Both the position numbers and the translations under genes were made by a program. The notes beneath the pieces were generated by a model. The model ran no database searches and was not told the DNA's origin. It saw nothing but the letters and a program-made list of their open reading frames with translations. Below are positions 9,056 to 18,824 of a stretch of DNA of 64,000 nt, piece after piece. The stretch is taken from NCBI GenBank assembly GCA_026692665.1, contig JAPLOF010000054.1:106735-170734 (forward strand). Direction: 5' to 3'. The stretch is from Planctomycetota bacterium (GTDB lineage: Bacteria > Planctomycetota > UBA1135 > GCA-002686595). Each line of letters begins with the position of its first letter. Within the stretch, counting starts at the first letter, position 1.

Positions 9056-10258
9056 CTACTTGCCGGCGCGCTTCTCGTCGATGCCCTCGCGCAGTTCCCC
9101 GCGCTCAATGGCATCGCGCGCCGCGTCGACGGCCCGAGCCCAACGGCGCTCGGCGTCGTCGAATTGGCCCAGTTCCCAGGCGCGGTTGCCGGACTCGTAC
9201 CAGAGGTAGGGGTCGGACGGATGCAGCCTGCTGGCCGCATCCAGCCAGACCAGCGCGTGCCCCGGCCGGCCATCGACGACCAGCTTGCTCTGGCACACGA
9301 GGAAGTCGAAGGCGCGCGTCTTGCGCGCCTCGTGCTCCTGCACGATCTCGCCCAGCCGGGCGCGCATCTCCTCGGCCGTCACGGCACCCCACTGCCTCGA
9401 GACCTCGGCGGGGTCGAGGCCTTCGATCAGGGAGTCGTGCAGCATCTGCAGCGTGCACACGTCTTCGAACCCGAGCTCCGAGGTGGTGTTGGTCGGAACC
9501 AGCGTGCCGGCGCTGACACCCTTCTCCGAGATGAAGCGCGACAGGGCCCTCTTGCGTCCGCTGATGACCTCGTGAGTCTCCTTCGGCTTGTTGTACAGGC
9601 AGCCGGACACCAGCAAGTCCCGCTCTGGCACCTCGAAGACCATGTACTCCGGCGTCGGCACGTCCCAGCCGTCGGGCGCGGGTCCGCGCCTGAGCACGTG
9701 CACGATCAGGCGGTTCGTCCTGTCGCCGATCTCGAAGCGGTCCTTCACGACGATGGCGCGCCGCCTCAATGTGCCTTCGTCGGCCGTCAGCTTGACGAGC
9801 TCTTCGAGGTTCCATGGCGAGGTGACGATGGTCGCGCCGGCCGCCAGAAGCGGGTCGACGGCTTGGATCGAGTGGTCGTGGTGGTGCGAATGCAGTGCGA
9901 AGCGCACGGGCTTGCCGGGGATGCGCAGCTCGATCGTGCGCAGGATCTGGCGCACACTGCGGTCGTCCCACGGAGCCTCGATCAACGCCGTGAAGGTGTC
10001 GAACTCGGCCACGACGACCTTGGCCTTGCGTCGTTCGAAGCCTGGGATCGGCGGCGTCCAGATCAGGTGCACGCCCGGCGCGATGGTCTCGAAGCGGAGG
10101 CCCTCCTCCGCCGGCTGAGGAACTGCGGCGACGCCCGCCGGCGGAAGAGCAGCTGCTGGGCCAACGCCCGCTTGCGGCGGCAGGACTGCGAGCGCCGGCT
10201 CGCCGATGCACGACAGGGAAACGGCGAGCCAAAGGCGCGCGCAGAGCAGGTTCTTCAT
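9056..10258 (-). CDS. Secreted metallo-beta-lactamase-fold hydrolase with TPR-like C-terminus
   Basis: HSHHHDHS motif; signal peptide-like N-terminus from ATG at 10258; C-terminal LHPSDPYLWYESGNRAWELGQFDDAERRWARAV. Confidence 0.75.
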   Translation of the reverse strand: MKNLLCARLWLAVSLSCIGEPALAVLPPQAGVGPAAALPPAGVAAVPQPAEEGLRFETIAPGVHLIWTPPIPGFERRKAKVVVAEFDTFTALIEAPWDDRSVRQILRTIELRIPGKPVRFALHSHHHDHSIQAVDPLLAAGATIVTSPWNLEELVKLTADEGTLRRRAIVVKDRFEIGDRTNRLIVHVLRRGPAPDGWDVPTPEYMVFEVPERDLLVSGCLYNKPKETHEVISGRKRALSRFISEKGVSAGTLVPTNTTSELGFEDVCTLQMLHDSLIEGLDPAEVSRQWGAVTAEEMRARLGEIVQEHEARKTRAFDFLVCQSKLVVDGRPGHALVWLDAASRLHPSDPYLWYESGNRAWELGQFDDAERRWARAVDAARDAIERGELREGIDEKRAGK

Positions 10259-10429
10259 GGGCCGGGATCGCAATGGGGTGCGCGAAAGCCGCCACTACGG
10301 CGCGTGCGCCCCCGCTGTTGGAATTCCAGGGCCATCAACGGTCGCCCCGACGGGGGATCGTCGCGCATGTTGGATGCCCCCCCGCCAGAGGGTCGTGCAC
10401 CTGGACTTCCTTCCCCCTCTCCCCCGATC

Positions 10430-12304
10430 TCAGATGTTCCCCGTCGCCTTCAACAGGGCGACCGCGACGCCCATCAGGCTCTCGCCGGCGATGAATCCCG
10501 AAGCCACCGGCGTCACGAAGGCGTCCGCCAGCTTCCGCCAGTTGCGGCGCACGATCTCCGCAATCGCGCCGCCCAGGAACATCGCGATCCCGTTGCTGCC
10601 CGGCACGACCATCGCGATGCCTAGCCCTGAGGGCGAGGGCACGAACGGCTTCGCGCGCTTCGGCGCGAACTTCTCCAGCAGCGCCAGCGCGATGCCGAGC
10701 GCGGCCCCGATCGCGATGAACTGCCGCGCCAGCGGATCGAGCGCGCCGACGCCGTTCGCGAAGGCCTTCGACACGCCGGCCCACACGAGGCACGACGGCG
10801 CGGGCCAGTCCGCTCCGCCCAGCACGGTGACGTCGGGGATCAGCAGGTTGAACGCCGGCACGATCAGCGCCGCGCCGACCACGACGCCGAAGAGCTGCGC
10901 GAAGAACTGCGCGCGCGGGTTCGCGCCCAGGAGCCAGCCGGTCTTCAGCGTGGTGAGCAGATCCGCCGCGTGCAGGCCGATCCCGCCGGTCACGTTCGCG
11001 CTCATGATGTTGCCCGAGAGGTTCCCGGGCGTGATCACGCCGTAGACGAGCTGCGTGACGGGCCCCAGCGCTTTCGTCGGCGTGACGTCCGTGTCCCCCG
11101 TGACGCGCGCGGCGACGAAGCCCATCACGATCGCGAGCGGCACGGCGATGCAGCCGGCCCACACCGGGATCTGGAACATCACGGCCATCAGCGCGACGAC
11201 CACGGGGCCGAGCACGATGAACCCGGCCGGGAACCACCAGCCCGGGCACTCGATCGCGTCCATCGGATCCTCGACCGTCTTCTTCCGGCCGAAGAGGCCG
11301 GCGAGGCCGGAGAACGAGCGCGCCACGCTGCGCCAGTCGAGCGCGAACGACGTGAGCCCCGACGCGACGAGCAGTGCCGCGCCCGGCCACACCGTCCACT
11401 GCACGATGGCCTTGTAGCTGATCTCCGCGATGCGGCCGTCCGCGTGGAGTTGCGGCGCGAGCACGCCGTACGTCAGGAGGCTTCCGAGCAGGAGCGACCA
11501 GGCCGTGCGGAAGCTCATCAAGGCGCCCGCGCCGACGAGCACGACCTCGGTCTTGATCGCCAGCGTCCACTTCGCCGCCGTCTCGCCCGCGATCGTGATC
11601 GGCACCGGGATCGTGCCGGGCACGTTGAACGGCATCCAGGCGACCTTGGCCTCGCGGAACCAGGTGAGGAGGGCTGCGAATCCGGCCGCGATGCCGAGCG
11701 CCTTGGCCTGGCTCGACCCGCTCGGGGCTGTCGAGTCCGCGATCGTTCGCCCCGCCGACTGCTGGTTCTCCGGCGGCGGCGTCGCATGGATGACGCGCAA
11801 CGTCTCCGCCGTCGCCGTGCCCGTCGGGAACACGAGCCCCTCGCGGTTGATCAGCTGTCGCTTGATCGGGATGGCGCAGAACACGCCCAGCGCCGCGATC
11901 GCCGCGAACCAGGCGATCATGTGCAGCGTCGGCGGCGCGACGAACGGGATCATGAGCAATGCGCCGAACGCGGCCATGTTCCCGCCGCCCGTCATGTAGC
12001 CCGCGCCCGAGCTCACGGTGATCAGCGCGTTGTTCTCGAGCAGGCCCAGCGGACGCTTCGCGAGCCCGATCGCAGACAGCCCGCGGAAGAGCGCGTAGGC
12101 CAGGATCGCCGCCGTGATCGTCACGCCCATCGACCAGCCCGTCTTGAAGAAGACGTACAGGTTCGAGATGCACATGACGCCGCCGAGCAGCATCCCGACG
12201 ATCACGGCCCGCACCGTGAGTTGCGTCGCACCGGGGCGGTACGTCTCGGCGAGCCAGAGGGCCTCGGGGTCGTCGGATCGCACGCTCTTCTGTTGGTCGG
12301 GCAT
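10430..12304 (-). CDS. OPT-family oligopeptide transporter
   Basis: 624 aa, many TM segments; LTVRAVIVGMLLGGVMCISNLYVFFKTGWSMG and FPTGTATAETLR are typical of OPT proteins. Confidence 0.85.
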   Translation of the reverse strand: MPDQQKSVRSDDPEALWLAETYRPGATQLTVRAVIVGMLLGGVMCISNLYVFFKTGWSMGVTITAAILAYALFRGLSAIGLAKRPLGLLENNALITVSSGAGYMTGGGNMAAFGALLMIPFVAPPTLHMIAWFAAIAALGVFCAIPIKRQLINREGLVFPTGTATAETLRVIHATPPPENQQSAGRTIADSTAPSGSSQAKALGIAAGFAALLTWFREAKVAWMPFNVPGTIPVPITIAGETAAKWTLAIKTEVVLVGAGALMSFRTAWSLLLGSLLTYGVLAPQLHADGRIAEISYKAIVQWTVWPGAALLVASGLTSFALDWRSVARSFSGLAGLFGRKKTVEDPMDAIECPGWWFPAGFIVLGPVVVALMAVMFQIPVWAGCIAVPLAIVMGFVAARVTGDTDVTPTKALGPVTQLVYGVITPGNLSGNIMSANVTGGIGLHAADLLTTLKTGWLLGANPRAQFFAQLFGVVVGAALIVPAFNLLIPDVTVLGGADWPAPSCLVWAGVSKAFANGVGALDPLARQFIAIGAALGIALALLEKFAPKRAKPFVPSPSGLGIAMVVPGSNGIAMFLGGAIAEIVRRNWRKLADAFVTPVASGFIAGESLMGVAVALLKATGNI

Positions 12305-12377
12305 GGTCGGTCGCCTCCATTCCGGCGAGGCGCCGATGGTAGGTCGGCGCGCTCGCCCGGCTACGGCCTTTCCGGCA

Positions 12378-13583
12378 TCAAGTCCGCCGGAACGTCTCCG
12401 CGTCCAACGAGGGCTCGCGGTGCGAAGCGAGGCCCAGCGCGAGGCCCAGCGCGAGGAACGTGGCCAGCAGCGACGACCCGCCCGTCGAGAAGAGCGGCAG
12501 CGTCAGGCCCGTCAGCGGGATGAGCCCCAGGTTCACGCCGCAGTGGATGAACAAGTGGGACGCGAACAGGATCCCGACGCCCGAGACCACGAGCCGCGAG
12601 AACCGGTCGCGCAGTCCCGACGCGCTGCCGAACAGCGACAGGACGAGCAGTCCGTACAAGGCCAGGATCACGCACGTGCCGATCCAGCCCGCCTCCTCGG
12701 CCACGACGGCGAAGATCGAGTCGCAATCCCGTTCGGGGAGCCAGGCGACCTCGTTCGCGACGCCGGATCCGAGCCCCTCGCCGCCGATGCCGCCGTTCCC
12801 GATCGCGACGCGCGCGTGGTAGGTGTGGAAGGCCGAGCTGTTGCGCTCGGCGATCAACTCGGGCGCGCTCCAACCGCGCGTCCACGTGTCGATGCGCTGC
12901 AGCTGGTAGTCACGGATACCGATCTCGAAGTGCCACATGCACGTGCCGAGCAGCAGCGCGCCCAGCAGGAACCCGAGGATCAGGCGACCGCTCGCGCCCG
13001 CGACGTAGAGCATGCCCAGCGTGATCGGCACGATCGTGAGCGAGGTGCCCAGGTCGGGCTGCAGCATCACGAGCCCCATCGGCAGGAGCGCCATCGCGAT
13101 CGGCATCCCCCACTCGCGCAGGCTCTTCAAGCGCAGGTGATCGAGCGCCGCGGCGAGGCCGAGGATCACGCCGACCTTCGCCAGCTCGGACGGCTGCAGG
13201 TCGAAGGGGCCCAGGTCGATCCAGCGGCGGGAACCGTTGCGCGTGTCACCGACGACGAACACGAGCACGAGGAGGGCGATCGTGATGCCCCAGGCCGCGA
13301 GGGCATTGCGCCGCAGCCACCGCGGGCGCGCCGCGAGCCCGAGGAAGAACGCCGGCGCGGCCACGAGCAACTTCTGGACGTGATCGACGAACCGGACGTC
13401 GGCCCGGCCGTAGGTCTCGTCCGCCGTGCTCATGGCCGAGACGAAAGCGAGTCCGATGGACAGGAGCAGGGCGGCGAGCAGGACGACGTGCCAGTCGAGA
13501 TTCGCCCAGCGCACTCCGCGCAGCGAAACGACGCGGTCGAGCCACGGCTTGCGCTCGCCCTGTCGGACCGAGTTGTCGCTCAC
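12378..13583 (-). CDS. rodA: Rod-shape-determining protein RodA (SEDS family)
   Basis: GTG start; SRRWIDLGPFDLQPSELAKV, LQPDLGTSLTIVPI, FSTGGSSLLA motifs; located in the mre cluster. Confidence 0.9.
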   Translation of the reverse strand: MSDNSVRQGERKPWLDRVVSLRGVRWANLDWHVVLLAALLLSIGLAFVSAMSTADETYGRADVRFVDHVQKLLVAAPAFFLGLAARPRWLRRNALAAWGITIALLVLVFVVGDTRNGSRRWIDLGPFDLQPSELAKVGVILGLAAALDHLRLKSLREWGMPIAMALLPMGLVMLQPDLGTSLTIVPITLGMLYVAGASGRLILGFLLGALLLGTCMWHFEIGIRDYQLQRIDTWTRGWSAPELIAERNSSAFHTYHARVAIGNGGIGGEGLGSGVANEVAWLPERDCDSIFAVVAEEAGWIGTCVILALYGLLVLSLFGSASGLRDRFSRLVVSGVGILFASHLFIHCGVNLGLIPLTGLTLPLFSTGGSSLLATFLALGLALGLASHREPSLDAETFRRT

Positions 13584-13644
13584 GTCGCGTCCTCCGCGCG
13601 GCGGTTCGTCGCGCTGCACGCCAGGAGATCGCGGTCCTGCTGTT

Positions 13645-16600
13645 TCACTGTGCACCTTTCCGCGCGACGAATTCGCGCACGGCATCCGTCTGGAGCAACT
13701 GCGCCGCGACGTGCACGGCCGTGCGGCTCGCCGTCTCGGTCAGGTTGTGCAGGTAGACGACGACGACGGCGACCGGCTTCTCGGCCGGGAACCAGCCCGC
13801 CACCCAGGTGTGCTTGCGGGACTTGCCGGCCGCGCCGGCGGCGCGATCTTCGTCGGGCATGCCTGGGACCTCGTGGATCTTGCCGATGTCCGCGCTGCCC
13901 GTCTTGCACGCGAACGTGAAGCCCAGCGTGCCGGCGTCCAGGCCCTTGCCGTGGCCTGAACCGCCCGGCTCCTCGACGACGGCGCGCATCGCGGCTCGCA
14001 CGAACTCGAGGCTCTGGTTCGAGATCCCGAGAGGCCTCGACGCGCCCGCTACGGGGACTCCGCCGATCGCGCGCACGACCCGCACCTCGGGCAGCACGCC
14101 GGTCGCGAGACCGGCCGTCGCTCGCGCGACCTGGAGCGGGCTCGCCCACAGGAGGCCCAGCCCGTTCGGGAAACGCAACAAGTCGAAGCGCGATTGGAGG
14201 CGCTTCAGCATCCCCGCCTCGTCGATGTCCGGCGACGCTTTCCAGTCCTCGCGCAATCCACGCCGGCCCTCGCGCGGATCGAAGCGCAGGCCGGTCGGCT
14301 CGCCAAAACCGAACGTGTGGGCGGCCTCCAGCAACTCGCGCGGTTGGAAGCGCAATCCGAGCTGCGCGAAGTATGCGTTGCACGAGACGGCCAGCGCGTG
14401 ATGGAGATCGGATTCGATGTGATGCGAGTTGCAGCGCAGCGTCTCGAACGCGGGTTGATTGCTGGCGTTCAGGCTGCACTCGAAGCGCGTCGCCGGATCG
14501 AAACCAAGGCGATCCAGGGCATAGGCCGCGACGAACGGCTTGAACACCGAGCCGGGCGGATTGAACGTCGGGGTCTGGGCGGTGCGCTCGCGCGGGTGCG
14601 AGCGCTCGTAGCCGCGGCCCGGGACGTTCGCGGCGCCAGGAAGGGTCGGCACCGACGCCGCCGCGAGGATCTCGCCCTCGGGCGTGAGCAGCACGATCGC
14701 GCCCACCGGATTCTCGAACCACGTACGGTCGGTATCGCCCGTGGCGGGCAGGCGCGGATGCGCCAGGACGTCCTGCGCCGCCACCTGGAGGCGTGCGTCG
14801 AGCGTGAGCGCGACATCCTGCCCGTCGATCGCGGGCACGAGCCGCGTGCCCTCGCCGCGCTCCTCGGCGTCGAGGCCCTCGGTCTCGTACATCCCGAACC
14901 GGCCGCGCAACTCGGTGTCGAACCACGATTCGAGCCCGTTGTCGCCGGTCCACTCGTCGGCCCGCGCGAGCCGCGTCGAGAGCTCGCGCAGCTCGCGATC
15001 CTCCTCCTCGCTGCGCAGGAGCCGGTACTGGAGGCTCGCGAGACGACGTTCGTCCTCGGACTGCGCCAGGAGTTCGCGCAGGAGCGGCCGCCGCGTGCCG
15101 CCGATGAGGAGGCCCGCCGCGACGGCTCCGTCCGCGTCGCGCACGCGGGCCACGCGCCGCGTGGTCTCGCGCACGGCGAAACCCGTGTAGCGCTCCGGAT
15201 CGCGCGCGACGAGTTGGACGAGCGCGTAGCCGGGATCGGCCGCGAGACGCGTCGCGCGACTCTGCGCGTCGACGAGGACGAATCGTTCGCGTTGCGCCGC
15301 CCGATCCAGGCGTTCCTCGGCGAGTTGCAGGGGCGGCGGAGGCGCGCCGTCCGAGGGCGCGGCGCCGCGCAGGGCCGAGAGCGTGCGCAGGACGGAGCCG
15401 CTGAAATCGGCTTCGAACGAACGTGCCGCTCGGCGCAGCTCGTCGAGTGCCTCGTCTCCGTCCAGGCCCTTGCGCGAGGCCGAGAGCCGCGTCCAGCGGG
15501 CCGCGATCTCGTCCGCGGTCGGGGATGCGAGCCCGGCGCGCAGTGCCGCCGCCTCGAAGAGCAGTCCGACCGTGCGCCACGGGTCCGGCTCGACCGCCGC
15601 GAGCGCGCGGTAGTCCTCGTCCTGGAAGGGCAGGACGGGGGCGTCGGCCGGCGTCCCTGGCGCGCCACGTGCCGAGCGAAACAAGGAACGCGACTCGTGC
15701 AGGACGGCCAGCGATTCGAGGTCCGTCCACGCGCGGTCGTCCGCGGCGCGAGCGTCGCCCGCGCGCCACAGGCTCGCGAGTCCGTCGAGCAGTCGCTGGG
15801 CTCGCGCGCCCTCGGACTCCCCGAGGTCGGCGCGCGCCAGGAGTCGCGGCAGGAGGAACTCGTCGAGTTCGCGCTCGAAGTCCCCGCGCCGCGTCGCGAT
15901 CCACGACTCCAGGCGTGCCGCATCCCAGCGCAGCGCCCGCGCGATCCAGGCCAGGTCGAACGTGTCGCGCAACGCCTCGGTCGGTACGCGCCCCGGACCG
16001 AAGCCGGTTGCCGTGCGGAACAGATCGTCGGCGGCCTCGTCCTCTTGATCCGCGCGGCGCTGGTCGAACAGCGCGAGGAGCCCGGTCAGCGGGTCCGTCA
16101 CCGCAGTGGATCCTGTGCCCAGGATCTTCTGTTCGTCGAGCATCCCAGCCAGGACGCGCAGGTCGCCGCGGGACTCCTCCGCGCGCCGCGTCAGCGTCGC
16201 GATCACGCTCTCCTGGTTCGTCCCGCGCACGGCGGCGGCAATCGCGCTCCACGGCCGATCGGCTTCGCCGGCCTCGATGCGGCGGCGGGCCGGCCCCGAT
16301 TCGCGGCGCGTGAGCGCGAGGATCTGCGCGACGTAGAAACGCAGATCCGCCGCGCGCCCCGCGCGCGCCGTCGGCTCCGGATCGGCGACCTCGGGGGCCA
16401 GCTCGAGACCGTCCGCGTCGCGCAACGCGTGCCCGAGCGCGAAGGCCTCGATCGAGGCCGGCGAGAGCGACGCGATGCGGCGGCACCACTCCTCCAGCCG
16501 CGGCTCCGTCTCGGCCAGGCCGACCGGCCGCGCCTCGATCGCGGTGCGCGCGTGCGCGGCGAGTCCCAAAGGATGGCCGCGGCGGAAGTCGCGGTAGACG

Positions 16601-16827
16601 AACTCGAGGCTCGCCGCGTCCTCGTCGGCGACCAGCACGCGACCTTCGCGGTCGAGGAAACGGCCGCGGTGGTAGGGCACGACGCGCGAGCTCGTGCGGA
16701 AGCTCGCGGCCTGCGCGGCCCAGACGTCGTGCTCGAGGACCTGGACCTGGAAGAGCCGCGCGGCCAGGACGCCGAGCCCCAGGATCACCACGATGCCGAG
16801 CGGCTGGAGCCGTCGCTGCGCTACCAC
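13645..16827 (-). CDS. mrdA: Penicillin-binding protein 2-like transpeptidase, ~1060 aa
   Basis: Catalytic SxxK (NPPGSVFKPF), SxN (VSCNAYF) and KTG (FACKTGSAD); N-terminal TM; GTG start overlaps mreD stop. The track ORF extends spuriously to 18219. Confidence 0.85.
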   Translation of the reverse strand: MVAQRRLQPLGIVVILGLGVLAARLFQVQVLEHDVWAAQAASFRTSSRVVPYHRGRFLDREGRVLVADEDAASLEFVYRDFRRGHPLGLAAHARTAIEARPVGLAETEPRLEEWCRRIASLSPASIEAFALGHALRDADGLELAPEVADPEPTARAGRAADLRFYVAQILALTRRESGPARRRIEAGEADRPWSAIAAAVRGTNQESVIATLTRRAEESRGDLRVLAGMLDEQKILGTGSTAVTDPLTGLLALFDQRRADQEDEAADDLFRTATGFGPGRVPTEALRDTFDLAWIARALRWDAARLESWIATRRGDFERELDEFLLPRLLARADLGESEGARAQRLLDGLASLWRAGDARAADDRAWTDLESLAVLHESRSLFRSARGAPGTPADAPVLPFQDEDYRALAAVEPDPWRTVGLLFEAAALRAGLASPTADEIAARWTRLSASRKGLDGDEALDELRRAARSFEADFSGSVLRTLSALRGAAPSDGAPPPPLQLAEERLDRAAQRERFVLVDAQSRATRLAADPGYALVQLVARDPERYTGFAVRETTRRVARVRDADGAVAAGLLIGGTRRPLLRELLAQSEDERRLASLQYRLLRSEEEDRELRELSTRLARADEWTGDNGLESWFDTELRGRFGMYETEGLDAEERGEGTRLVPAIDGQDVALTLDARLQVAAQDVLAHPRLPATGDTDRTWFENPVGAIVLLTPEGEILAAASVPTLPGAANVPGRGYERSHPRERTAQTPTFNPPGSVFKPFVAAYALDRLGFDPATRFECSLNASNQPAFETLRCNSHHIESDLHHALAVSCNAYFAQLGLRFQPRELLEAAHTFGFGEPTGLRFDPREGRRGLREDWKASPDIDEAGMLKRLQSRFDLLRFPNGLGLLWASPLQVARATAGLATGVLPEVRVVRAIGGVPVAGASRPLGISNQSLEFVRAAMRAVVEEPGGSGHGKGLDAGTLGFTFACKTGSADIGKIHEVPGMPDEDRAAGAAGKSRKHTWVAGWFPAEKPVAVVVVYLHNLTETASRTAVHVAAQLLQTDAVREFVARKGAQ

Positions 16828-17354
16828 GAGCGGCTCCAGAGCGGGGTGAGCCCGGGCAATCGCGCGAGGAGCGGACCCAGCGCGAACGCCAGGAGTGCGC
16901 TGGCGAGAGCGACGGGCAGTGCCGTCCCGGCCGCCGCGGCGAAGTCGATGGAGTGGTTCACCTCGCGCGCGTCGCGCGCGATGGAGATCCAGGCCTGGAA
17001 CATCCCCGCGGCGATGGCGGTCGCGAGCGTGCGCCCGAGGGGACCGGAGAGCTCGAACGCGCCGCGCACGGCGAGCGCCGCGAGCAGGGCGCCCAGGATG
17101 CCCGTGAAGAGGACGAGCGGAGGCTCTCCGCTCGTCGCCGCGCGCGCGAACGCCGTCAGCAGCGCGAGCAGGGCCAGATCGCCGACCTCGCAACGCGCGA
17201 GCACGACGACGGAGAGCACCAAGGCCGCGTCGGGGACCCACGATCCGGCCGCGTGGCGCGCGAGGATCCCTTGCAGCCCCGCGAGCGACACCGCCCACAC
17301 GAGGAACAGCGTCCAGCCGAGGACGCGCTGGCCCGGGCGGCGTCCGGACTTCAC
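16821..17354 (-). CDS. mreD: MreD-like membrane protein
   Basis: Short multi-TM protein between mreC and PBP2 with overlapping termini; assignment mainly positional. Confidence 0.65.
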   Translation of the reverse strand: MKSGRRPGQRVLGWTLFLVWAVSLAGLQGILARHAAGSWVPDAALVLSVVVLARCEVGDLALLALLTAFARAATSGEPPLVLFTGILGALLAALAVRGAFELSGPLGRTLATAIAAGMFQAWISIARDAREVNHSIDFAAAAGTALPVALASALLAFALGPLLARLPGLTPLWSRSW

Positions 17355-18730
17355 GGCAGTTCCTCCACGACGGGCGACGTCGCGAGGCGAACGCGCAGGC
17401 GCAGAAGGTCCGCGGGATCCTGCGCGGGCAGGAGACGCAGCACGTGGATTCCCGTTCCCGCGGGAACCGTGCACGTGCCGACCCACAGCCCGGCCGGGAC
17501 GCCGCGGTCGCCGGAGGACGTCGCGATCCGGGCCGGCCCGTGCGCCCGCTCCGGAGAACCCGCCGTAGCGACGCCCGCATCCCAAACGAGGAGCACCGCG
17601 TCTCCGTCGAGCCCGATCGATCGCAGACGACCCAGGTGAAGGGGCGCGGCCGCGCCCTCGATCGCGGCGACTCCCGAGAACGACAGCGCGGGGTCTCCGA
17701 GGAGAGCCCCGATCGCGCGGGAACCGTCGACCCGCACGACGCGGCCGAGGAAACGGGCGCCGACGCCCAGCGCTCCCCCGACTTCGACGCGCGCCTCGCG
17801 CGGCAGCACGAGGTGGCGCGTTCGCCGGCGCGGAGTGGAATCGCCCGCCAGCCCCACGCGCGCCGTCGTCCAGCCCGCGTCGTCGTAGGCGTCGTCGGCG
17901 TACAGCGGGCCCGCGGTCGCGAGCTCGGGTCCGCCCACGATCGCCACGGCGGAGAGCCCGTGCGCGTAGTCGAACGCGGTCTCGACCGCGAGGACCGCGC
18001 GACCGCGATCGGAGAGGACGCGCAGCTCCCCGAGCCGGAATCCATCGGCCCGCGCGCGGCGCTCGGCGCGCGGGCCCGTGCCCGCCTCGCGCACGACCAC
18101 GGAACCCGACTGCACCGGCCGGCTCTCGTGGCGCGCGCCGAGCTGCAGGAATCCGGCGCGGCGTGCGCGCGCTTCGACCAGGCCTCCCACGACGAGGCCC
18201 GCGGGCTCGGCCGAGCCATCGACGACGACCGCGCCCACGCGCAAGCTCTCGTCCGTCACGAGCTGGACCACGCCCTCGCCGGCACGCAGCGGGTCGACGT
18301 CGCGCACGCGCCCCACGTAGGTGTTCCCGCACACGACGGGCATGTCCGGCACGACGCCCGCCGCGGGCGGGAACCGCACACGCAGGATGTCCGTGTCGTT
18401 CGGATCGCGCTCGAGCACCTCGGCCACGAGGTAGGCCCGACCGTCGCGCAGCGCCGGATCCTTGGGCAGAGCGGCTTCGATCTGCGCCGAGAGCAGCGCG
18501 CGCGCGGCCTCGCGCTCGGCGGGCAGGGCCTCGTCGGCGTGCGTCAACGCGGCGCGCACCTCGCCGACTCCGAGCCAGCCGAGAGGACGCAGGACCTCGC
18601 GCGCCCAATGCGACGGCGTGAAGACGAAGTCGACCGCACGCTCGACCGGTGGAAACGGACGGAGCGCCAGCGCCGCGAGGACGAACACGCAGGCGAGGAC
18701 GAGAGTCCTCGATCGCAACCACGACAACAC
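17351..18730 (-). CDS. mreC: Rod-shape-determining protein MreC
   Basis: N-terminal TM then GRVRDVDPLRAGEGVVQLVTDESLRVGAVV; positioned between mreB and mreD. Confidence 0.75.
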   Translation of the reverse strand: MLSWLRSRTLVLACVFVLAALALRPFPPVERAVDFVFTPSHWAREVLRPLGWLGVGEVRAALTHADEALPAEREAARALLSAQIEAALPKDPALRDGRAYLVAEVLERDPNDTDILRVRFPPAAGVVPDMPVVCGNTYVGRVRDVDPLRAGEGVVQLVTDESLRVGAVVVDGSAEPAGLVVGGLVEARARRAGFLQLGARHESRPVQSGSVVVREAGTGPRAERRARADGFRLGELRVLSDRGRAVLAVETAFDYAHGLSAVAIVGGPELATAGPLYADDAYDDAGWTTARVGLAGDSTPRRRTRHLVLPREARVEVGGALGVGARFLGRVVRVDGSRAIGALLGDPALSFSGVAAIEGAAAPLHLGRLRSIGLDGDAVLLVWDAGVATAGSPERAHGPARIATSSGDRGVPAGLWVGTCTVPAGTGIHVLRLLPAQDPADLLRLRVRLATSPVVEELP

Positions 18731-18824
18731 GCAAAGCCCCCCACCGAGCCGGACAGGAGCGCCCGGCGACCCGGGTCCTGTCTACCATGCGCGCGGTCCG
18801 GATTCCCGGGCGGGAATCGGACGG

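Noticed and set aside
14194-17568. 1124-aa plus-strand ORF across PBP2/mreD
   Set aside because: Low-complexity antisense reading of PBP2; catalytic motifs are on the minus strand.
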